Shown: positions 1 to 8,367, numbered from the stretch's first letter. The stretch is 41,239 bases of DNA from JAYFRE01 sp034926235 (GCA_034926235.1 JAYFRE010000092.1:1-41239); one strand, 5' to 3'. Numbers and translations: made by a program. Notes: generated from the sequence alone by a model not told the origin.

Positions 1-1967
1 CCGCGTTCGAGCTGACCCTGCACCATGCCACGGCGGCGATTGATGTCGCCGATGATGTCGCCCAGATATTCCTGGGGCGAAACCACCTCGACCTTCATCA
101 TCGGCTCCAGCAGGATCGGCGAGCAGCGCTTCATGCCTTCGCGGAAGCAGGCCTTGGCGGCGATTTCGAAGGTCAACGCGTTCGAGTCGACGTCGTGATA
201 CTTGCCGTCCACCAGGGTCGCCTTGAAATCCACGGTCGGGAAACCGGCCAGAACGCCGTCTTCCTTCTGAAGTTCCAGGCCCTTGTTGACGGACGGCACA
301 TATTCCTTCGGCACCGAGCCGCCGACGGTCTTGTCTTCGAAAATGAAGCCCTGGCCGCGTTCCAGCGGTTCGAAGATGATCTTGACCTCGGCGAACTGAC
401 CCGAACCACCGGTCTGCTTCTTGTGGGTGTAGACATGCTCGACCGACTTGGTGATCGTCTCGCGATAGGCCACCTGCGGCTTGCCCATCACGCCTTCGAC
501 GCCGAATTCGGTGCGGATGCGGTCCATGGTGACTTCGAGATGCAACTCACCCATTCCGCGCAGGATCGTCTGTCCGGTTTCGCGGTCGGTTTCAAGCTGC
601 AGCGAGGGATCGGCGCGAACCATCTTGCCGAGTGCTGCGGAGAACTTCTCCTGATCACCCTTGGCCTTGGGCTCGACCGACACCGAGATAACCGGGTCGG
701 GGAAGCGCATGCGCTCCAGCACCACAGGCTTGGCCGGATCACACAGCGTGTCGCCGGTATCGGTTTCGGACAGCGAAACCAGCGCGACGATGTCGCCGGC
801 GCGGGCTTCCTCGATCGGGTTCGGCTCCTTGGCGAACATCTCGACCATGCGGCCGATCTTCTCGCGCTTGCCGCGGGTCGAGTTCAGCACCGACATGCCC
901 TTGGTCAGCACGCCCGAATAGACGCGCACGAAGGTCAACGAGCCGTAGGTATCGTTGATGACCTTGAAGGCCAGGGCGGCGAAAGCTTCCTCGTCCGAGC
1001 AGATGCGCTCGCCATTCGGTTCGCCATCGGCGTCCACGGTGCGGATGGCGGCGATGTCGGTCGGCGAGGGCAGCAGATCGACGACCGCGTCCAGAACCTT
1101 GGTCACGCCCTTGGTCTTGTAGGAAGAGCCGCACAGAACCGGGGTGAACCCGCCAGTGATGGTGCCCTTGCGCAGACAAGCGATCAGGGTTTCCGTGCTC
1201 GGCTCCTCACCGGATTCGAGATAGGCTTCCATCGCCGTCTCGTCCTGCTCCAGCGCGGTATCGATCAGCTCGGCGCGAGCGGCCGGCACCCAGGCCAGAT
1301 TGTCGAGGTCTTCCTTGACCGTGATGTTCAGCTTGGTGGCCAGGTCGTCGGTCACGTCCCAGATTTCCGGAACGGCTTCCTTGTCGTCCGAGAACCAGAC
1401 ATAGGCCTTCATCTCGACCAGGTCGATCATGCCGCGGAAATTGTCTTCCGAACCCAGCGGGACCTGGATCGGCAGCGGACGGGCGCCCAGGCGGGTGCGG
1501 ATCATCTCGACGCAGCGGCGGAAATTCGCGCCCGAACGGTCCATCTTGTTGACGTAGCAGATGCGCGGCACGTTGTAATTATCGGCCAGGCGCCAGTTGG
1601 TCTCGGACTGCGGCTCGACGCCGGCGACGCCGTCGAACACCACGACCGCGCCGTCGAGGACGCGCAGGGAACGGTTCACTTCGATGGTGAAATCGACGTG
1701 GCCGGGGGTGTCGATGACGGTGACCTTCTTACCGCGCCAAAAGGCGGAGACGGCGGCGCTCTGGATGGTGATCCCGCGCTTCTGCTCCTGCTCCATATAG
1801 TCGGTGGTGGTCGAGCTCTTCAGATCCTTCGTCTCATGGACGTCGACAACGGTGTGCTTGCGTCCCGTATAGTAGAGGATGCGCTCGGTCGTTGTCGTCT
1901 TACCTGCGTCCACATGGGCGATGATGCCGATGTTTCGGATGTCGGAGAGAGGCGTTTGACGGGGCAT
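1..1967 (-). CDS. fusA: Elongation factor G paralogue (3' end outside the window)
   Basis: This is a translational GTPase that drives ribosomal translocation in the cytoplasm. About 655 residues are present of a usual ~690-700; the C-terminus lies beyond base 1. The ATG at 1967-1965 opens MPRQTPLSDIRNIGI, and the G motifs follow in order: AHVDAGKT (P-loop), DTPGH, NKMD and CGSSYKTKG. The switch I region reads VHETKDLKSSTTTDYMEQEQ followed by GITIQSAA. The housekeeping form usually has a shorter loop ending in MDWMEQEQERGITITSAA. The ITIQSAA form and the threonine run recall the spd-type/mitochondrial EF-G groups. No rpsL or rpsG precedes it; the upstream neighbour is a divergent YggT gene. 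I am sure of the EF-G family and only moderately sure that it is a second, specialised copy. Confidence 0.9.
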   Translation of the reverse strand, partial: MPRQTPLSDIRNIGIIAHVDAGKTTTTERILYYTGRKHTVVDVHETKDLKSSTTTDYMEQEQKRGITIQSAAVSAFWRGKKVTVIDTPGHVDFTIEVNRSLRVLDGAVVVFDGVAGVEPQSETNWRLADNYNVPRICYVNKMDRSGANFRRCVEMIRTRLGARPLPIQVPLGSEDNFRGMIDLVEMKAYVWFSDDKEAVPEIWDVTDDLATKLNITVKEDLDNLAWVPAARAELIDTALEQDETAMEAYLESGEEPSTETLIACLRKGTITGGFTPVLCGSSYKTKGVTKVLDAVVDLLPSPTDIAAIRTVDADGEPNGERICSDEEAFAALAFKVINDTYGSLTFVRVYSGVLTKGMSVLNSTRGKREKIGRMVEMFAKEPNPIEEARAGDIVALVSLSETDTGDTLCDPAKPVVLERMRFPDPVISVSVEPKAKGDQEKFSAALGKMVRADPSLQLETDRETGQTILRGMGELHLEVTMDRIRTEFGVEGVMGKPQVAYRETITKSVEHVYTHKKQTGGSGQFAEVKIIFEPLERGQGFIFEDKTVGGSVPKEYVPSVNKGLELQKEDGVLAGFPTVDFKATLVDGKYHDVDSNALTFEIAAKACFREGMKRCSPILLEPMMKVEVVSPQEYLGDIIGDINRRRGMVQGQLER

Positions 1968-2431
1968 CACAAAAATTCCATGGTAGTTTGAGTTAAACGG
2001 GACGTGTCACCGGGTTTCCATCGAGACGTCCCGGTTTCGGCAAACATGCTGCTGTACAAGGGACTGTCCAGCGTCTTACGACACCGATCAGCGGCGCTCC
2101 GGCCAGCCACGCGATGTGTCCTAACGGAATCGTCTCCGGAACACCAACGATTTTTTGGTGAATCCGGCTGCGAATTGATCTTGATCCTTATAAAGAACCA
2201 TTCGCGGCGGCGCTATCTAAAGCCTTAGCGCCGCTGCGTCAAGTTCAAGGCGGCGGATCATAGCGAACCCGCCCGGCCGAGGCAAGATCGGCCAAGCCGC
2301 ACGAAATATCTTTATCCAACCGTCACCATCCCCCGCTCCGATAGGCCCACCGGATGGGGCAAGGCTTGCGCGAAGCGGCGTCAACCGATAGGTTACGCGC
2401 CAGAACCCCGCCCAGAACAAGGCCCTTTGCG
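1968..2431. other. Divergent intergenic region upstream of fusA and the yggT gene
   Basis: These 464 bases contain no convincing gene. Short open frames here lack family features and a good ribosome site. The stretch holds a fusA promoter candidate at 2214-2242 and therefore a fusA leader of roughly 240 bases. I saw no recognisable riboswitch, and no clear promoter for the plus-strand yggT operon. Confidence 0.6.
2214..2242 (-). promoter_or_regulatory. Candidate sigma-70 promoter for fusA
   Basis: On the minus strand TTGACG (2242-2237) is followed by a 17-base spacer and TAGATA (2219-2214). Transcription would start near 2206 and leave a leader of about 240 bases before the fusA ATG. This is a pattern match only. 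Confidence 0.5.
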
Positions 2432-2737
2432 ATGAACGTCATCCTTATCCCGCTGTTCAAGGTCGTCAGCATCGCTATCGAGCTTTACATCTACGCTCTG
2501 ATCGCCCAGGCCATCTTAAGCTGGCTGGTGACGTTCAACGTCGTCAACACGCAGAACCGCTTCGTCTACTCGCTGTTCGATGTGCTGGGCCGGCTGACGG
2601 AACCGGCCTTGCGGCCGATCCGGCGCTTCCTGCCCAATCTGGGCAATATCGACATTTCGCCGGTCATCCTGATCCTGGTCCTTATCTTCCTGCAAAGCGT
2701 GCTCGCCCAACTGGTGTTCTCGCTTGCCGGACTCTGA
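2432..2737 (+). CDS. YggT-family integral membrane protein
   Basis: A small inner-membrane protein of 101 residues with the YggT double-helix architecture. A hydrophobic N-terminal segment starting MNVILIPLF is followed by the family-typical ILSWLV segment, then the LTEPALRPIRRFLP region, and a second hydrophobic stretch near the C-terminus (ISPVILILVLIFLQS). The role is not firmly known; the family has been linked to osmotic stress and to cell-envelope or division processes. I chose the ATG at 2432 because the in-frame sequence further upstream is polar and unlike the family. The gene overlaps the next by 14 bases, and the pairing with a YggU homologue repeats the order known from E. coli. 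Confidence 0.85.
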   Translation: MNVILIPLFKVVSIAIELYIYALIAQAILSWLVTFNVVNTQNRFVYSLFDVLGRLTEPALRPIRRFLPNLGNIDISPVILILVLIFLQSVLAQLVFSLAGL

Positions 2738-3047
2738 TCCTTTCTCACCCGCCGATGGGGGGCTGCGCCTTGCCGTGCGGCTGACGCCCAAAGCGGCGGC
2801 GGATCGGATATTGGGCATTGCCCCCACGGCGGAGGGCGGCGCCGTACTGAAGATCGGGGTCACCGCCGCGCCCGAAGACGGCAAAGCGAACGCCCGGCTG
2901 GTGGCCCTGCTGGCCAAGCAGTTTCGCGTCGCCAAAAGCGACATCGCCCTGATCCAGGGGCAAACACAGCGCAACAAGATTCTCTTTCTGAAAGGCGAGG
3001 CCGACGATCTGCGCCGCCGCCTGGACACGCTCGCGAGGCCGACATGA
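2724..3047 (+). CDS. DUF167/YggU family protein
   Basis: A 107-residue protein of the UPF0235 (YggU) family, whose biochemical function is unknown. The recognisable core is LAVRLTPKAAADRI, then the VTAAPEDGKANARL signature, followed by a C-terminal segment with the IALIQGQTQRNKI pattern. It would start at a TTG (2724) that lies inside the end of the YggT gene. No in-frame ATG precedes the conserved core, so TTG is the best choice but is not proven. Its stop overlaps the folD start in an ATGA, which indicates translational coupling in a YggT-YggU-FolD operon. Confidence 0.82.
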   Translation: MPDSDPFSPADGGLRLAVRLTPKAAADRILGIAPTAEGGAVLKIGVTAAPEDGKANARLVALLAKQFRVAKSDIALIQGQTQRNKILFLKGEADDLRRRLDTLARPT

Positions 3048-3937
3048 CCGAGACCCGTATCATTGATGGAACCCGTGTGGCCGACGCGCTGCGCGAACGG
3101 ATCCGCGTCCATGTCGAAGCCGGGAAGGCCGCCGGCCATGCAACCCCCGGCCTGGCCGTGGTGCTGGTCGGAGCCGATCCCGCCAGCCAGGTTTATGTCC
3201 GTTCCAAGCATAAACGCACGCAAGAATGCGGCATGGCCTCGTTCGAGCATATCCTGCCCGCCGAAACCGGCGAAGACGCGCTGCTGGCGCTGATCAATGA
3301 TCTGAACCGCGATCCGGCCGTGCATGGCATCCTGGTCCAACTGCCCTTGCCGCGCCACATCGATTCAGGAAGAATCATCGAAGCGATCGACCCGGCCAAG
3401 GATGTGGACGGGTTCCATCCCGTCAATGCCGGGCGGCTGATGACCGGCGGACCGGCGCTGATTCCCTGCACGCCCCTGGGCTGTCTTTATCTGCTGAAGA
3501 GCGTCCATCCCCGGCTGGACGGCCTGCGCGCCATCGTCGTCGGACGGTCCAACATCGTCGGCAAGCCGATGGCCCAGCTCCTCCTGCGCGAATCGGCGAC
3601 GGTCACCATGGCCCATTCGCGCACCCGCGATCTGGCCGGCGAATGCCGCCGGGCCGACATCATCGTCGCCGCCGTCGGCCAGCCCGAATTGGTGCGGGGC
3701 GACTGGATCGGCGAGGGCGCGACGGTGATCGATGTCGGCATCAACCGCCTGACGCCCCCGGACGGCGGCAAGTCCCGCCTGATCGGCGACGTCGCCTTCG
3801 CCGAGGCGATGGGCGTCGCCGGGGCGATCACGCCGGTGCCGGGCGGAGTCGGCCCGATGACCATCGCCATGCTGATGCGCAACACGCTGGAAGCCTGCTG
3901 CCGCCAGACCGGGCGCTCCTTTCCGGACGATCTCTGA
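3044..3937 (+). CDS. folD: Bifunctional methylenetetrahydrofolate dehydrogenase/cyclohydrolase
   Basis: FolD interconverts 5,10-methylene-THF, 5,10-methenyl-THF and 10-formyl-THF in the cytoplasm, using NADP, and feeds one-carbon units to purine and formyl-Met synthesis. The 297-residue length is normal for the family. The signature YVRSKHK places the catalytic Tyr at about residue 51 and Lys at 55. ILVQLPLP, the DVDGFHP block and the nucleotide-binding GRSNIVGKPMAQLLL follow, with the C-terminal TPVPGGVGPMTIAML signature. The ATG overlaps the YggU stop by four bases, so it is probably translated from the same message. Nothing unusual was seen. Confidence 0.97.
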   Translation: MTETRIIDGTRVADALRERIRVHVEAGKAAGHATPGLAVVLVGADPASQVYVRSKHKRTQECGMASFEHILPAETGEDALLALINDLNRDPAVHGILVQLPLPRHIDSGRIIEAIDPAKDVDGFHPVNAGRLMTGGPALIPCTPLGCLYLLKSVHPRLDGLRAIVVGRSNIVGKPMAQLLLRESATVTMAHSRTRDLAGECRRADIIVAAVGQPELVRGDWIGEGATVIDVGINRLTPPDGGKSRLIGDVAFAEAMGVAGAITPVPGGVGPMTIAMLMRNTLEACCRQTGRSFPDDL

Positions 3938-4104
3938 ACGTCTTCCACCCTTGATCCGGCGCGGACCCACCCCCACATCCAATGTGGAGATAGGGGAAGC
4001 CTTACGCATGGGCGATCACATCGGACCGCCCAAGGTCTTTGATCGATTTCTTCGATCCTAACTTCCTAAAAAACTCGTTTCCCCCGTAGGGCCGTTCTCC
4101 CTAG

Positions 4105-4120
4105 AATAATTACTGTTATT
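4105..4120. promoter_or_regulatory. AT-rich inverted repeat upstream of ahpC
   Basis: AATAA (4105-4109) and TTATT (4116-4120) form a small inverted repeat with six bases between, in an AT-rich patch 28 bases before the ahpC start in otherwise GC-rich DNA. It could be part of the promoter or an operator for a peroxide or iron regulator. I could not match a full OxyR, PerR or Fur consensus. Confidence 0.25.
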
Positions 4121-4147
4121 AATCAGTTCCGCAATACGGAGGATTTG

Positions 4148-4711
4148 ATGTCTTTGATCAATACCGAAATTAAGCCGTTCCGTGCCGACGCCTTCAAGGA
4201 AGGCAAGTTCATTTCCGTCACCGACGCCGATCTGAAGGGGAAATGGTCGGTGGTGTTCTTCTATCCCGGCGACTTCACCTTCGTTTGCCCGACCGAGCTT
4301 GAAGATCTGGCCGAGAATTACGCCGAATTCCAGAAGCTGGGCGTTGAAATCTACAGCGTGTCCACCGACACCCATTTCTCGCACAAGGCCTGGCATGACA
4401 CCTCGGACGCGATCAAGAAAGTCCGTTACACCATGATCGGCGATCCGACCCATGTCCTTTCCCGGAATTTCGACGTGCTGATCGAGTCCGCCGGCATGGC
4501 CGACCGCGGTACCTTCGTCATTGATCCCGAGGGTCTGATCCAGATCGTCGAAGTCAATGCCGGCGGCATCGGCCGCGACGCCCAGGAGCTTCTGCGCAAG
4601 GTGCGCGCCGCCCAGTATGTCGCCGCCCATCCGGGTGAAGTGTGCCCGGCCAAGTGGGATGAAGGCGCCAAAACCCTCGCCCCGTCCCTGGATCTGGTCG
4701 GCAAGATCTAA
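4148..4711 (+). CDS. ahpC: Alkyl hydroperoxide reductase subunit C (2-Cys peroxiredoxin)
   Basis: AhpC reduces hydrogen peroxide, organic peroxides and peroxynitrite in the cytoplasm and is itself reduced by AhpF. The protein has 187 residues, the usual length. The peroxidatic Cys is C47 in FTFVCPTE and the resolving Cys is C166 in EVCPAKW, so it is a typical two-cysteine enzyme. The ATG at 4148 is preceded by GGAGGA at 4138-4143; an in-frame TTG one codon earlier is less likely. ahpF follows after 145 bases that contain a strong hairpin. Confidence 0.97.
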   Translation: MSLINTEIKPFRADAFKEGKFISVTDADLKGKWSVVFFYPGDFTFVCPTELEDLAENYAEFQKLGVEIYSVSTDTHFSHKAWHDTSDAIKKVRYTMIGDPTHVLSRNFDVLIESAGMADRGTFVIDPEGLIQIVEVNAGGIGRDAQELLRKVRAAQYVAAHPGEVCPAKWDEGAKTLAPSLDLVGKI

Positions 4712-4765
4712 GGGCGCCTCGTTTCGCCCAGGGCCTTAAAACAGACCTCCGTTGCGGCATCCCAA

Positions 4766-4793
4766 GCCGGGTCCGGTTTCCGCCGGACCCGGC
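4766..4793 (+). other. Strong hairpin between ahpC and ahpF
   Basis: GCCGGGTCCGG (4766-4776) and CCGGACCCGGC (4783-4793) form a perfect 11-base-pair GC-rich stem with a six-base loop TTTCCG. No T-run follows, so it is more likely an RNA-stabilising or attenuating structure than a full terminator. It could let ahpC be expressed above ahpF. Confidence 0.65.
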
Positions 4794-4818
4794 CTGGAGC
4801 CGGACGCGGGCGGCCCTG

Positions 4819-4835
4819 AATTGTTCACAACAATT
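4819..4835. promoter_or_regulatory. 17-base palindrome just before the ahpF ribosome site
   Basis: AATTGTT and AACAATT are perfect inverted 7-mers separated by CAC, ending a few bases before the CCAGGAGGG ribosome site of ahpF. Its AT-rich symmetry suits an operator, or an RNA hairpin affecting ahpF translation. No regulator can be named from the sequence. Confidence 0.4.
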
Positions 4836-4856
4836 TCCAGGAGGGTGATAAAATTT

Positions 4857-6434
4857 ATGTTGGACGCTAATCTGAAAGGCCAATTGAAGGCCTATCTCGA
4901 GAAAGTAACCCTGCCCGTCGAACTGGTCGCATCCCTCGACGAAAGCGCCAAATCGCGGGAAATGCTCGACCTCCTCCAGGAAATCGCAGCACTTTCCGAC
5001 AAGATCGCCGTGGTGCGCGACGATAGCGACGCACGCAAGCCGTCTTTTGCCATCCGCCGCGCCGGCACCGATATTTCCGTGCGTTTCGCCGGATTGCCGA
5101 TGGGCCATGAATTCACCTCGCTCGTCCTCGCTTTGCTTCAGGTCGGCGGCTATCCGTCCAAGGCCGAACAGGACATGATCGCGCAAATCCGCGGCCTAGA
5201 GGGTGATTTCACTTTCGAAACGTTCTTCTCGCAATCCTGCCAGAATTGCCCGGATGTGGTTCAGGCGCTCAATCTGATGAGCGTGCTCAACCCCCACATC
5301 CGTCATGTCGCCATCGATGGCGCGGCTTTCCCCGAAGAAGCCGAGGCGCGCCAGGTGATGGGCGTTCCCGCCGTCTTCCTGAACGGCAAGCCCTTCGCCC
5401 AGGGGCGCATGAGCCTGGAAGAGATCGTCGCCAAGATCGACAGCGGCGCGGTCACCCGCGAAGCCGAAAAGATCAAGACCAAGGAACCGTTCGAGGTTCT
5501 GGTCATCGGCGGCGGACCCGCCGGTTCAGCGGCGGCGATCTACGCCGCGCGCAAGGGCATCCGCACCGGCGTGGTGGCCGAACGGTTCGGCGGCCAGGTG
5601 CTGGACACGATGTCGATCGAGAACTTCATTTCAATCACTCACACCGAAGGCCCGAAACTGGGCGCGGCGCTGGAAGAACATGTCCGCACCTATGGTGTCG
5701 ATATCATGAAGTTCCAGAAGGTCGATAAGCTGGTTCCGGCCAAGGTTCCGGGCGGGCTGATCCAGGTCGATCTGGCCAGCGGCGCATCGGTCAAGGCCCG
5801 ATCCGTGATCATCGCCACCGGCGCCAAATGGCGTAAGATGAACGTGCCCGGCGAAGACGCCTATCTCACCAAGGGCGTGGCCTTTTGCCCCCATTGCGAC
5901 GGCCCGCTGTTCAAGGGCAAGCGCATCGCGGTCATCGGCGGCGGCAATTCCGGCGTCGAGGCGGCCATCGATCTGGCCGGCATCGTCGCCCATGTCACGC
6001 TGCTGGAATTCGACCCCAAGATGCGCGCCGACGCAGTGCTTCAGGCCAAGCTGCACAGCCTGCCCAACGTGACCGTCGTCACGTCGGCCCAGACCACCGA
6101 GGTGCTGGGAGACGGCGCCAAGGTGACCGGCCTGTCCTACAAGGACCGCAATGGCGGTCAGGAACATAAGATCGATCTGGAAGGTATTTTCGTGCAGATC
6201 GGTTTGCAGCCCAGCACCGATTGGCTGAAAGGCGCGGTGGAATTGTCGCCGCGCGGCGAGATCGTGATCGACGGGCGTGGCCAAACCTCGGTTCCGGGCG
6301 TGTTCGCGGCCGGCGATGCGACTACGGTTCCCTATAAGCAGATCGTGATCGCCATCGGCGAAGGCGCCAAGGCCTCGCTATCGGCGTTCGATTATCTGAT
6401 CCGTACCGCTCCGGCGGAAGAAGCGGCGGCGTAA
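4857..6434 (+). CDS. ahpF: Alkyl hydroperoxide reductase subunit F
   Basis: AhpF is an FAD-containing NAD(P)H-dependent disulfide reductase that recycles AhpC. It has 525 residues, close to the E. coli protein (521). The N-terminal tandem thioredoxin-fold part carries the CQNC disulfide (C128, C131). Next comes the FAD site VIGGGPAGSAAAIYAARKG (about 216-234), the CPHC redox pair (C344, C347), a second nucleotide-binding site VIGGGNSGVEAA, and the C-terminal GVFAAGDAT FAD contact. I chose the ATG at 4857 because MLDANLKGQL matches the family N-terminus and the GGAGG lies upstream; a longer in-frame extension from 4752 has no family similarity. The gene forms an operon with ahpC. Confidence 0.96.
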   Translation: MLDANLKGQLKAYLEKVTLPVELVASLDESAKSREMLDLLQEIAALSDKIAVVRDDSDARKPSFAIRRAGTDISVRFAGLPMGHEFTSLVLALLQVGGYPSKAEQDMIAQIRGLEGDFTFETFFSQSCQNCPDVVQALNLMSVLNPHIRHVAIDGAAFPEEAEARQVMGVPAVFLNGKPFAQGRMSLEEIVAKIDSGAVTREAEKIKTKEPFEVLVIGGGPAGSAAAIYAARKGIRTGVVAERFGGQVLDTMSIENFISITHTEGPKLGAALEEHVRTYGVDIMKFQKVDKLVPAKVPGGLIQVDLASGASVKARSVIIATGAKWRKMNVPGEDAYLTKGVAFCPHCDGPLFKGKRIAVIGGGNSGVEAAIDLAGIVAHVTLLEFDPKMRADAVLQAKLHSLPNVTVVTSAQTTEVLGDGAKVTGLSYKDRNGGQEHKIDLEGIFVQIGLQPSTDWLKGAVELSPRGEIVIDGRGQTSVPGVFAAGDATTVPYKQIVIAIGEGAKASLSAFDYLIRTAPAEEAAA

Positions 6435-6475
6435 GGAAAAAGCCCTCTCCTCCCTTTATGCCCGCTTACGGAAAA

Positions 6476-6515
6476 AGCCCGTCACCCCCGGAATGGGGAT
6501 GACGGGCTCTTTTTT
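6476..6515. terminator. Bidirectional Rho-independent terminator between ahpF and argG
   Basis: AGCCCGTCA (6476-6484) pairs with TGACGGGCT (6500-6508), with an inner CCCC/GGGG extension and one bulged A. A T-rich tail follows on the plus strand (to 6515), and AAAAA precedes the stem at 6472-6476, giving a U-run for minus-strand transcripts. It lies between convergent ahpF and argG and should serve both. Confidence 0.88.
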
Positions 6516-6536
6516 GCCGTCAGAAAAGGCCGGAGC

Positions 6537-7751
6537 TCAGCCCCGGGCCATCTTGGCCAGCCGCATGCGCAACGCATTCAGCTTGATAAAGCCGGCTGCA
6601 TCGCGCTGATCGTAGACGCTGTCCGCCTCGAAGGTCACATAGTCGAGCCGGTAGAGCGAACGCGGCGATTTGCGTCCCACCACCGAAACCGAGCCCTTGT
6701 AAAGCTTCAGCCGCACGGTGCCTTCGACATTGGCGCTAACCTCGTCGATCATCTTCTGGATCGCCTGGCGTTCCGGGCTCCACCAGAAGCCGTTATAGAT
6801 CAGCTCGGCATAGCGCGGCATCAGATCGTCCTTCAGATGCGCCTCGCCGCGATCCAGGGTCAGGCTTTCGATCGCCCGATGCGCAACGATCAAGACGCTG
6901 CCGCCGGGGGTTTCGTAGACGCCGCGGCTCTTCATGCCGACGAAACGGTTTTCGACCAGATCCAGCCGGCCGATACCGTTGGCTCCGCCCAGCTCGTTCA
7001 ACCGGGTCAGCAGCGCCGCCGGGGACAAAGCCTCGCCGTCGATGGCAACCGCATCGCCGTTCTTGAACTCGATTTCGACATAGGTCGGCTGATCCGGCGC
7101 GTTCTCGGGCGAAACCGAGCGGGTGAACATGTCGTCGGACGGCTCCACCCACGGATCCTCCAGCGCCTTGCCTTCGTAGGAAATGTGCAGAAGGTTGGCG
7201 TCGGTGGAGTAGGGGGCCTCGCCGCGCTTGTCCTTGGCAATCGGAATCTGGTGCTTTTCGGCGAAATCCAGCAGCGCCGTGCGCGAATTCAGCGACCAGA
7301 TGCGCCAAGGTGCGATCACCTTGATGTCGGGCTTCAGGGCATAATAGCCCAGCTCGAAGCGCACCTGATCATTGCCCTTGCCGGTCGCGCCATGCGCCAC
7401 GGCGTCCGCGCCGGTCAGCTTGGCGATTTCGATCTGACGCTTGGCAATCAGCGGCCGCGCGATCGAGGTGCCCAGAAGATAGACCCCTTCATAAAGGGCG
7501 TTGGCGCGGAACATCGGGAAGACGAAATCGCGCACGAATTCCTCGCGCAGATCGTCGATGAAGATGTTCTCGGGCCGGATGCCCATCATCTCGGCCTTCT
7601 TACGCGCGGGCTCCAACTCGCCGCCCTGGCCAAGATCGGCGGTGAAGGTCACCACCTCGCAGCCATAGGTATCCTGAAGCCACCGCAGGATGATGGATGT
7701 GTCTAGGCCGCCGGAATAGGCCAGGACCACCTTCTTGATGTCACTCGTCAT
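6537..7751 (-). CDS. argG: Argininosuccinate synthase
   Basis: ArgG joins citrulline and aspartate with ATP to give argininosuccinate in arginine synthesis, in the cytoplasm. The 404-residue length is standard for the type I enzyme. The N-terminal N-type ATP pyrophosphatase P-loop is AYSGGLDTS (about residues 11-19). The conserved GATGKGNDQVRFE segment (citrulline and aspartate binding) and YSTDANLLHISYE follow. The ATG at 7751 begins MTSDIKKVVLAYSGG, as expected. It stands alone on the minus strand with its own promoter candidate and a shared terminator. Confidence 0.97.
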   Translation of the reverse strand: MTSDIKKVVLAYSGGLDTSIILRWLQDTYGCEVVTFTADLGQGGELEPARKKAEMMGIRPENIFIDDLREEFVRDFVFPMFRANALYEGVYLLGTSIARPLIAKRQIEIAKLTGADAVAHGATGKGNDQVRFELGYYALKPDIKVIAPWRIWSLNSRTALLDFAEKHQIPIAKDKRGEAPYSTDANLLHISYEGKALEDPWVEPSDDMFTRSVSPENAPDQPTYVEIEFKNGDAVAIDGEALSPAALLTRLNELGGANGIGRLDLVENRFVGMKSRGVYETPGGSVLIVAHRAIESLTLDRGEAHLKDDLMPRYAELIYNGFWWSPERQAIQKMIDEVSANVEGTVRLKLYKGSVSVVGRKSPRSLYRLDYVTFEADSVYDQRDAAGFIKLNALRMRLAKMARG

Positions 7752-7797
7752 GGAATACGCGCCTTAAAATGCGGTCGAAACCGGTGTCTGAGGCCGG

Positions 7798-7825
7798 AGT
7801 ATAGGCAATCCCGGCTCCGGAGCAA
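7798..7825 (-). promoter_or_regulatory. Candidate sigma-70 promoter for argG
   Basis: On the minus strand TTGCTC (7825-7820), a 16-base spacer and TATACT (7803-7798) lie about 50 bases before the argG start codon. The -10 match is good and the -35 match is partial. Confidence 0.5.
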
Positions 7826-7888
7826 GGGGACGGACCCGATTCGCCCTTTGAAAAACCCCCAACGAAGACCATATGGACCGAAGGGACA

Positions 7889-7917
7889 TTGTCGCCGCCG
7901 AAGCGGAGGGCTATCTT
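7889..7917 (+). promoter_or_regulatory. Candidate promoter for the CBS-domain gene
   Basis: TTGTCG (7889-7894), a 17-base spacer and TATCTT (7912-7917) lie about 60 bases before the start codon. The leader also holds a short CCGGGG/CCCCGG hairpin (7940-7945 with 7953-7958). Both are pattern matches only. Confidence 0.35.
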
Positions 7918-7977
7918 ATTTAGTAATCGATCAATGACACCGGGGAGGGGAGCCCCGGCACGAAACGAGGAAGACGC

Positions 7978-8367
7978 ATGAACAGAACCGTCATGGAAGC
8001 GATCGCCGGCCGAACTCAGGTCATGGTCGATGCCGGCGAATCGGTACGCGAAACCGCGCGCAAGATCCTGGAGCAGGGCGTCAGCGCCGCCATCATCATC
8101 GAATCGGGCCGCCTGATGGGCGTCTTTACCGAACGCGACGCCTTGCGCTTTTTCGCCGAAGCGCCCTACAACCCCGACACCACCAATATCGGTGCGGTCA
8201 TGACCCGTGACCCGGTCACCGTTCCGCCCGAAACGCCGATCCCGGAAGCCAAAAAACTGATGTTATGCAAGGGATTCCGCCACCTGCCGGTGGTCGATTC
8301 GGGGCGCGTTCTGGGTATCGTGTCGTTGCGCGGCCTTAGTCGCGTGATGACGGGCGTGACCGTTTAG
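7978..8367 (+). CDS. Tandem CBS-domain protein
   Basis: A 129-residue protein made almost entirely of two CBS motifs, the Bateman-module fold that commonly binds AMP, ATP, SAM or other adenosyl ligands. The first repeat covers about residues 10-60 (GVSAAIIIESGRLMGVFTERD) and the second about 70-125 (VMTRDPVTVPPETPIPEAKK, then FRHLPVVDSGRVLGIVSLR). No catalytic domain is attached, so a stand-alone sensor or regulator is likely; the partner is unknown. GAGGAAG lies just before the ATG. The gene ends in TAG, which shows that TAG acts as a normal stop in this genome. A 74-base gap separates it from the next gene. Confidence 0.88.
   Translation: MNRTVMEAIAGRTQVMVDAGESVRETARKILEQGVSAAIIIESGRLMGVFTERDALRFFAEAPYNPDTTNIGAVMTRDPVTVPPETPIPEAKKLMLCKGFRHLPVVDSGRVLGIVSLRGLSRVMTGVTV

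Noticed and set aside
195..1991. Long plus-strand open frame opposite fusA (598 residues)
   Set aside because: It is an antisense shadow of a GC-rich conserved gene. The protein has no family features, and the opposite strand encodes a clear EF-G.
3938..4147. OxyR or Fur box upstream of ahpC
   Set aside because: Only a short AT-rich inverted repeat is present. The spaced ATAG/CTAT pattern of OxyR and a full Fur palindrome were not found.
7752..7977. Riboswitch or arginine-responsive leader before argG
   Set aside because: The short leader after the likely promoter shows only minor hairpins and no recognisable ligand-binding fold or ARG-box pair.
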